Shown: one piece after another, positions 5,744 through 8,608 of the stretch | Position numbering within the stretch: the first letter of the stretch is position 1 | Layout of the letters: each line of letters opens with the position of its first letter | Origin: Coriobacteriaceae bacterium | GTDB lineage: Bacteria > Actinomycetota > Coriobacteriia > Coriobacteriales > Eggerthellaceae | Direction: 5' to 3' | Length of the DNA: 8,608 nt | NCBI GenBank assembly: GCA_004555335.1 | Contig: SFII01000057.1 | Span: forward strand, 1-8,608 | The notes under the pieces: generated by a model | The model's database searches: none | Seen by the model: the letters and a program-made list of their open reading frames with translations, nothing else | What the model was told of the DNA's origin: nothing | Made by a program: the position numbers and the translations under genes

Positions 5744-6808
5744 CTAGATGATTCTGCCTCCGCCCAAAACGGTGTCACCGTCGTAGAGGACGACGGCTTG
5801 GCCCGGGGCGATGGCCGACTGCGCTTCTTCGAAGCGCACGAGCACGTCCCCGCTTGCCTGGGGGAAGGCGATGGCGGGCTGTTCTGTTTGGCGGTATCTT
5901 ATCTTCGCCTTGCATTCGATCGGCGCATCCGGAGCCTTGCCGCTGATCCAGTTGAAGTCCGTCGCCGTCAGGCTTTCGGAATACAGCTCGTGCTTTTCGG
6001 CTAAGGTTACGGTGTTCGTTTCTGGGTCGATGCTTTGCACGTACAGGGGCTTTCCCAGGGCAAGCCCCAAGCCCCTGCGTTGGCCAACCGTGTAGCGGAT
6101 GCAGCCCTTGTGGGTCCCGATCACCCTGCCCGTGGTATCCAGGAACGGACCTGGTTCGTAGCGCTTCCCTGAATACCGTTCCAGGAAGGACGCATAGTCG
6201 CCATCCGGTACGAAGCAGATATCCTGGCTTTCGGGTTTATTCGCGTTGAGGAACCCCTGTTTTTCTGCAAGCTCCCTGACATGCGTCTTCTTCATCGAAC
6301 CGAGCGGGAACAGGGTATGCGCCAGCTGATCCTGCGTCATGGAATACAGCACGTAACTCTGGTCCTTTGCCGGATCCAGGCCCTTTTTCAGGGAGAAAAC
6401 CCCGTTCTTTTCCTCGATGCGGGCGTAGTGGCCGGTGACCACGTAATGGCATTCGAGGATTCTCGCCCGTTCGAACAGCTTGTCGAACTTCATGAAGCGG
6501 TTGCAGTCTATGCATGGATTGGGGGTGATGCCCTGCTCGTACGAGCTGACGAACTTGGCGATCACCTTCTTCCGGAAATCGTCTTTGAAGTTGAAGACGT
6601 AGTAGGGAATTTGGAGCCTGCGCGCAACGCTTCGTGCGTCTTCGATATCGTCGAGGCTGCAGCAGGTGCGCCCTTTTGCCAGCCCGGCATCTTCGTTATC
6701 GTAGAGCTTCATCGTGCAGCCGATGCATTCGAAGCCCGCATCCTTGGTGATCTGGGCGGCGAGCGACGAATCCACCCCTCCGCTCATGGCTATCAGCGCT
6801 TTCTTCAT
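5744..6808 (-). CDS. mnmA: tRNA-specific 2-thiouridylase MnmA
   Basis: Cytoplasmic enzyme that activates the C2 position of U34 with ATP and inserts sulfur to give 2-thiouridine in the wobble position of tRNA-Lys, -Glu and -Gln. The 354-aa product has the PP-loop AMSGGVDSS (residues 7-15), the nucleophile cysteine C99 in GITPNPCIDCNRFMKF, the second catalytic cysteine C198 in SQDICFVPDGDY, and VGQRRGLG (241-248). The C-terminal beta-barrel ends in GQAVVLYDGDTVLGGG. It is complete and should be functional. The extra CCSLDDIEDARSVA segment (49-62) is common in a subset of MnmA proteins. The frame runs upstream to ATG 6904, but family length, alignment (MKKALIAMSGG) and GAAGGAGGT (6829-6821) favour ATG 6808; the 12-nt spacing is longer than usual. 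The sulfur donor (a cysteine desulfurase) is not in the window. Confidence 0.96.
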   Translation of the reverse strand: MKKALIAMSGGVDSSLAAQITKDAGFECIGCTMKLYDNEDAGLAKGRTCCSLDDIEDARSVARRLQIPYYVFNFKDDFRKKVIAKFVSSYEQGITPNPCIDCNRFMKFDKLFERARILECHYVVTGHYARIEEKNGVFSLKKGLDPAKDQSYVLYSMTQDQLAHTLFPLGSMKKTHVRELAEKQGFLNANKPESQDICFVPDGDYASFLERYSGKRYEPGPFLDTTGRVIGTHKGCIRYTVGQRRGLGLALGKPLYVQSIDPETNTVTLAEKHELYSESLTATDFNWISGKAPDAPIECKAKIRYRQTEQPAIAFPQASGDVLVRFEEAQSAIAPGQAVVLYDGDTVLGGGRII

Positions 6809-7064
6809 GGGCTTTGCCGCACCTCCTTCGGCTTCGGGTTTGCTTTTACGGCGAGTGGGGAAGCGCGCTTTTCCGCTCCGTTCGTCAAGTTGAAAGCCTA
6901 TCACAATAGTAGGCGAAATGCGGTGCAGTCATTGCAAGGTAGCCCGTCGGCAGCAATCGTGCGGCAATGAGTAGCGGGGATGCCGCATATGCAACCGGCT
7001 GCAGATGCAAGGGGTTGCAACCTCGCCGCCGTCCCCCGTGTGCCGGCTTGCCCCCCCAAACGCA
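6809..7064 (-). promoter_or_regulatory. mnmA upstream region
   Basis: No convincing gene is seen here. The mnmA promoter should lie here, since the upstream gene ends at 7153 and a hairpin follows it. The most AT-rich point is CCTACTATTGTGATAGG (6914-6898 on the minus strand), a possible -10 area (TACTAT or TATTGT) flanked by an imperfect palindrome GCCTA/TAGGC. No -35 box at proper spacing is clear. GCAACC (6991-6996) and GGTTGC (7013-7018) form another short inverted repeat. The Shine-Dalgarno sequence is at 6829-6821. Confidence 0.35.
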
Positions 7065-7091
7065 GCAGCGACCGCGTGATGCGGTCGCTGC
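7065..7091 (-). terminator. Perfect hairpin behind the TAXI-peptidase gene, probable terminator
   Basis: GCAGCGACCGC (7065-7075) and GCGGTCGCTGC (7081-7091) form a perfect 11-bp stem with a 5-nt loop. It lies 61 bp after the stop of the minus-strand gene at 7153. On the minus strand it is followed by TGCG, then only TTT, so the U-tract is short and offset. Either it is a weak or Rho-assisted terminator, or a structure that protects the 3' end. Confidence 0.5.
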
Positions 7092-7152
7092 GATGCGTGA
7101 TATGCGGGTGGGGAGGGTTTTCGTGAGTATCACCCGTTTGGGATGGACTGCC

Positions 7153-8608
7153 TTACAGGGGGTTCATTCCTGCCTGGAAGGGGGTCCTGCGCCTGCCGAT
7201 GCGCCCATCGGTTTGCATACCGTACTTCTTGTAGTACAGCCTCAGGCCCTTTCCGTATTCGTCTTCGCGACGGGCTTCTTCCGTGAACAGCCTGGTGGCG
7301 AATTCCGGCTCGTTTACCGCGAACAGGTACTGGATTGCCGACCAGACGGCCATGCCCTCGTAGATAACCAGGTTGTTCCCCGATCCGTAGCGGGCGTTGA
7401 TAACCGCATCGTTCCAGTTCTCGTACTGCCAGATGTGGGTGAGCTCGTGCGAGATGGTCTCGATCAGGCTCAGGCGCGGCGCGCCGTTTTCCAAGTAGAT
7501 GGTGTACTTGCCGTTCGAGTTCACCGCAACGCCCACTGCGCGGGCATCGAAGCCCGGGGTGGGGGTGAAGGTCTTGTCCATGCGGGAGGCGATTTCGGCA
7601 GAGGAGACCATCCTCACCGTGATGGGCGACTTGATGTGGATGCCGTATTTCACGCACATGCTGCCGCGCACGGAAGCGAACAGCTCTTCCAGTTCCGCCT
7701 GCGATTTGACCGTCTGGCGGGAGCACGTGAGGCAGCGTTCGCGGCCGTCTTCCAGGATGTCGTATTCCACGCCCAGCAGCGGTTTGCCGCAGAAGTCGCA
7801 CAGATGGACGATGCCTTCTTCGATCACCTGGTCGATGGCTTCGTTCATGTCCACCTTGTCGTTGCGCGCGGCGGAGAGCTCGAAGTCCACCAGCTGGTGG
7901 TCGGCCAAGAGCATCGCGGTGTCTTCCACCGCCAGCCAATCGGGGCTTTCCTTTCCGCCGAAGAACAGGAAGTTGCTTTCCTTGTAGGGGTCGGGGATCT
8001 CGATCAGCTCTTCCTCGTGGTCTTCATGACGGCGCTCGCGTTCTTCGATGCGCTTCAGTTCCATGATGCCGGAAAGGAGCTCGACGATCTGGGAAAGGAT
8101 GTTCCTGCGCTCCTCGGGGTCTTCGGCTTCGGTTTCCGCAGGCTCTTCAACTTGGGGTTTCTTGCCGAACAGGCCCTTCAGGAAGCTGTAGACCGTGTCC
8201 TCGGAGGTGTCGTTGGAAGCGATAACGGTGGCCATAACGGCGACGCAGCTGGCATCCTCCGTCATGCAATCGTAGGTATCGGCAGTAACCGTGATCGGGG
8301 TGTAGAAGCTGTACTGCTCCTGCAGAGCGGCGATGTGCTCGTCGTCAACGGACAGCAGGTTGAAGCTGAAGGTGGTAGCCAGCTCGGTCAGCGCCGTGGT
8401 GGGGGCGCCGGCGACGACGAAGCAGGCGTCGATGGTGCCGTTCTTCATGGAGTCGGCAGAGTCTGCAAAGCTTTCGTAAACCGGGTTGATGTCGTCAAAG
8501 GTAATGCCGTAAATGCCGAGGATCTGCTCTGCGTTGAAACGGGTACCGGAGTCAGCTGCGCCGACGGAAACGGTCTTGCCCTTGAGCTGCTCGATGGAGG
8601 TGATGCCG
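7153..8608 (-). CDS. Fusion: TAXI-family TRAP solute-binding domain joined to zinc-motif metallopeptidase (5' truncated by window)
   Basis: The frame is open from the right window edge to TAA 7155-7153, showing 484 residues; the true start lies outside, so ATG 8448 is internal. Residues 1-145 match the C-terminal lobe of TAXI (NMT1-like) substrate-binding proteins of TRAP transporters: LKGKTVSVGAADSGTRFNAE, MKNGTIDACFVVAGAPT, then a strand/helix region to DTVYSFLKGLF. These proteins are normally exported and bind small organic acids. At GKKP (148-151) the TAXI pattern stops before its usual last 30-40 residues. A charged linker follows (about 150-215, with KRIEERERRHEDHEEE). C270xxC273 and C292xxC295 then form a four-cysteine zinc site resembling half of a LIM domain. 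Next come HELTH (387-391) and YEGMAVW (E417 as likely third zinc ligand), a gluzincin-type peptidase site that recalls DA1-like peptidases. No stop or frameshift interrupts it. The TAXI and HExxH assignments are good; the DA1 likeness and extracellular location are inferences. An assembly join cannot be excluded. Confidence 0.82.
   Translation of the reverse strand, partial: GITSIEQLKGKTVSVGAADSGTRFNAEQILGIYGITFDDINPVYESFADSADSMKNGTIDACFVVAGAPTTALTELATTFSFNLLSVDDEHIAALQEQYSFYTPITVTADTYDCMTEDASCVAVMATVIASNDTSEDTVYSFLKGLFGKKPQVEEPAETEAEDPEERRNILSQIVELLSGIMELKRIEERERRHEDHEEELIEIPDPYKESNFLFFGGKESPDWLAVEDTAMLLADHQLVDFELSAARNDKVDMNEAIDQVIEEGIVHLCDFCGKPLLGVEYDILEDGRERCLTCSRQTVKSQAELEELFASVRGSMCVKYGIHIKSPITVRMVSSAEIASRMDKTFTPTPGFDARAVGVAVNSNGKYTIYLENGAPRLSLIETISHELTHIWQYENWNDAVINARYGSGNNLVIYEGMAVWSAIQYLFAVNEPEFATRLFTEEARREDEYGKGLRLYYKKYGMQTDGRIGRRRTPFQAGMNPL

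Noticed and set aside
6809..6904. 32-residue N-terminal extension of MnmA
   Set aside because: The added residues are not part of the family, and the strong Shine-Dalgarno sequence at 6829-6821 lies inside the extension.
7130..7939. 269-codon minus-strand frame overlapping the fusion gene
   Set aside because: Arg/Pro/Gly-rich out-of-frame translation typical of GC-rich genes; the fusion frame carries the zinc and HELTH motifs.

Overview
The window reads as a stretch of chromosome from a moderately high-GC bacterium, most likely an anaerobic actinobacterium of the Coriobacteriia (Eggerthellaceae-like). This is an inference from the gene content (a C_GCAxxG_C_C-type redox protein, a short stand-alone MOSC protein behind mnmA, a TAXI/TRAP binding protein) and from codon choice. 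No rRNA or tRNA is present to confirm it.

Left part (1-1862, + strand): the tail of a small cysteine redox protein with its terminator, an open leader, then a complete enolase gene (430 aa, all catalytic residues present) closed by a perfect 12-bp terminator hairpin. Between that terminator and the next gene is an unexplained nested inverted repeat (1948-2024).

Middle part (about 2070-4971): an accessory insert between housekeeping genes, visibly less GC-rich than its flanks. It holds a monocistronic minus-strand gene for an unrecognised 316-aa protein with an Ala-rich helical N-terminus, with its own -10 box and terminator. It also holds a decayed transposase-like remnant on the minus strand, a 126-codon reading frame broken by an in-frame amber codon (perhaps the C-terminal end of a type I restriction HsdR subunit), and an intact GIY-YIG nuclease with a C-terminal DUF4357 domain 27 bp behind it. 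I read this as a remodelled defence/mobile-element spot.

Right part (5286-8608, - strand): mnmA (tRNA 2-thiouridylase) and a MOSC-domain protein form a two-gene sulfur-related unit 23 bp apart. Upstream of them, and ending before the mnmA leader, is the most unusual gene here. It is a single continuous reading frame whose N-terminal part is the C-terminal portion of a TAXI-family TRAP-transporter solute-binding protein. Its C-terminal part carries a four-cysteine zinc-binding motif followed by an HELTH metallopeptidase site, reminiscent of LIM/DA1-type peptidases. The join falls at the sequence FLKGLFGKKP, where the usual TAXI C-terminus is lost and a charged linker begins. If the upstream part (outside the window) keeps its export signal, this would be a secreted ligand-binding/protease chimera, and it is the best candidate for something undescribed in this window.
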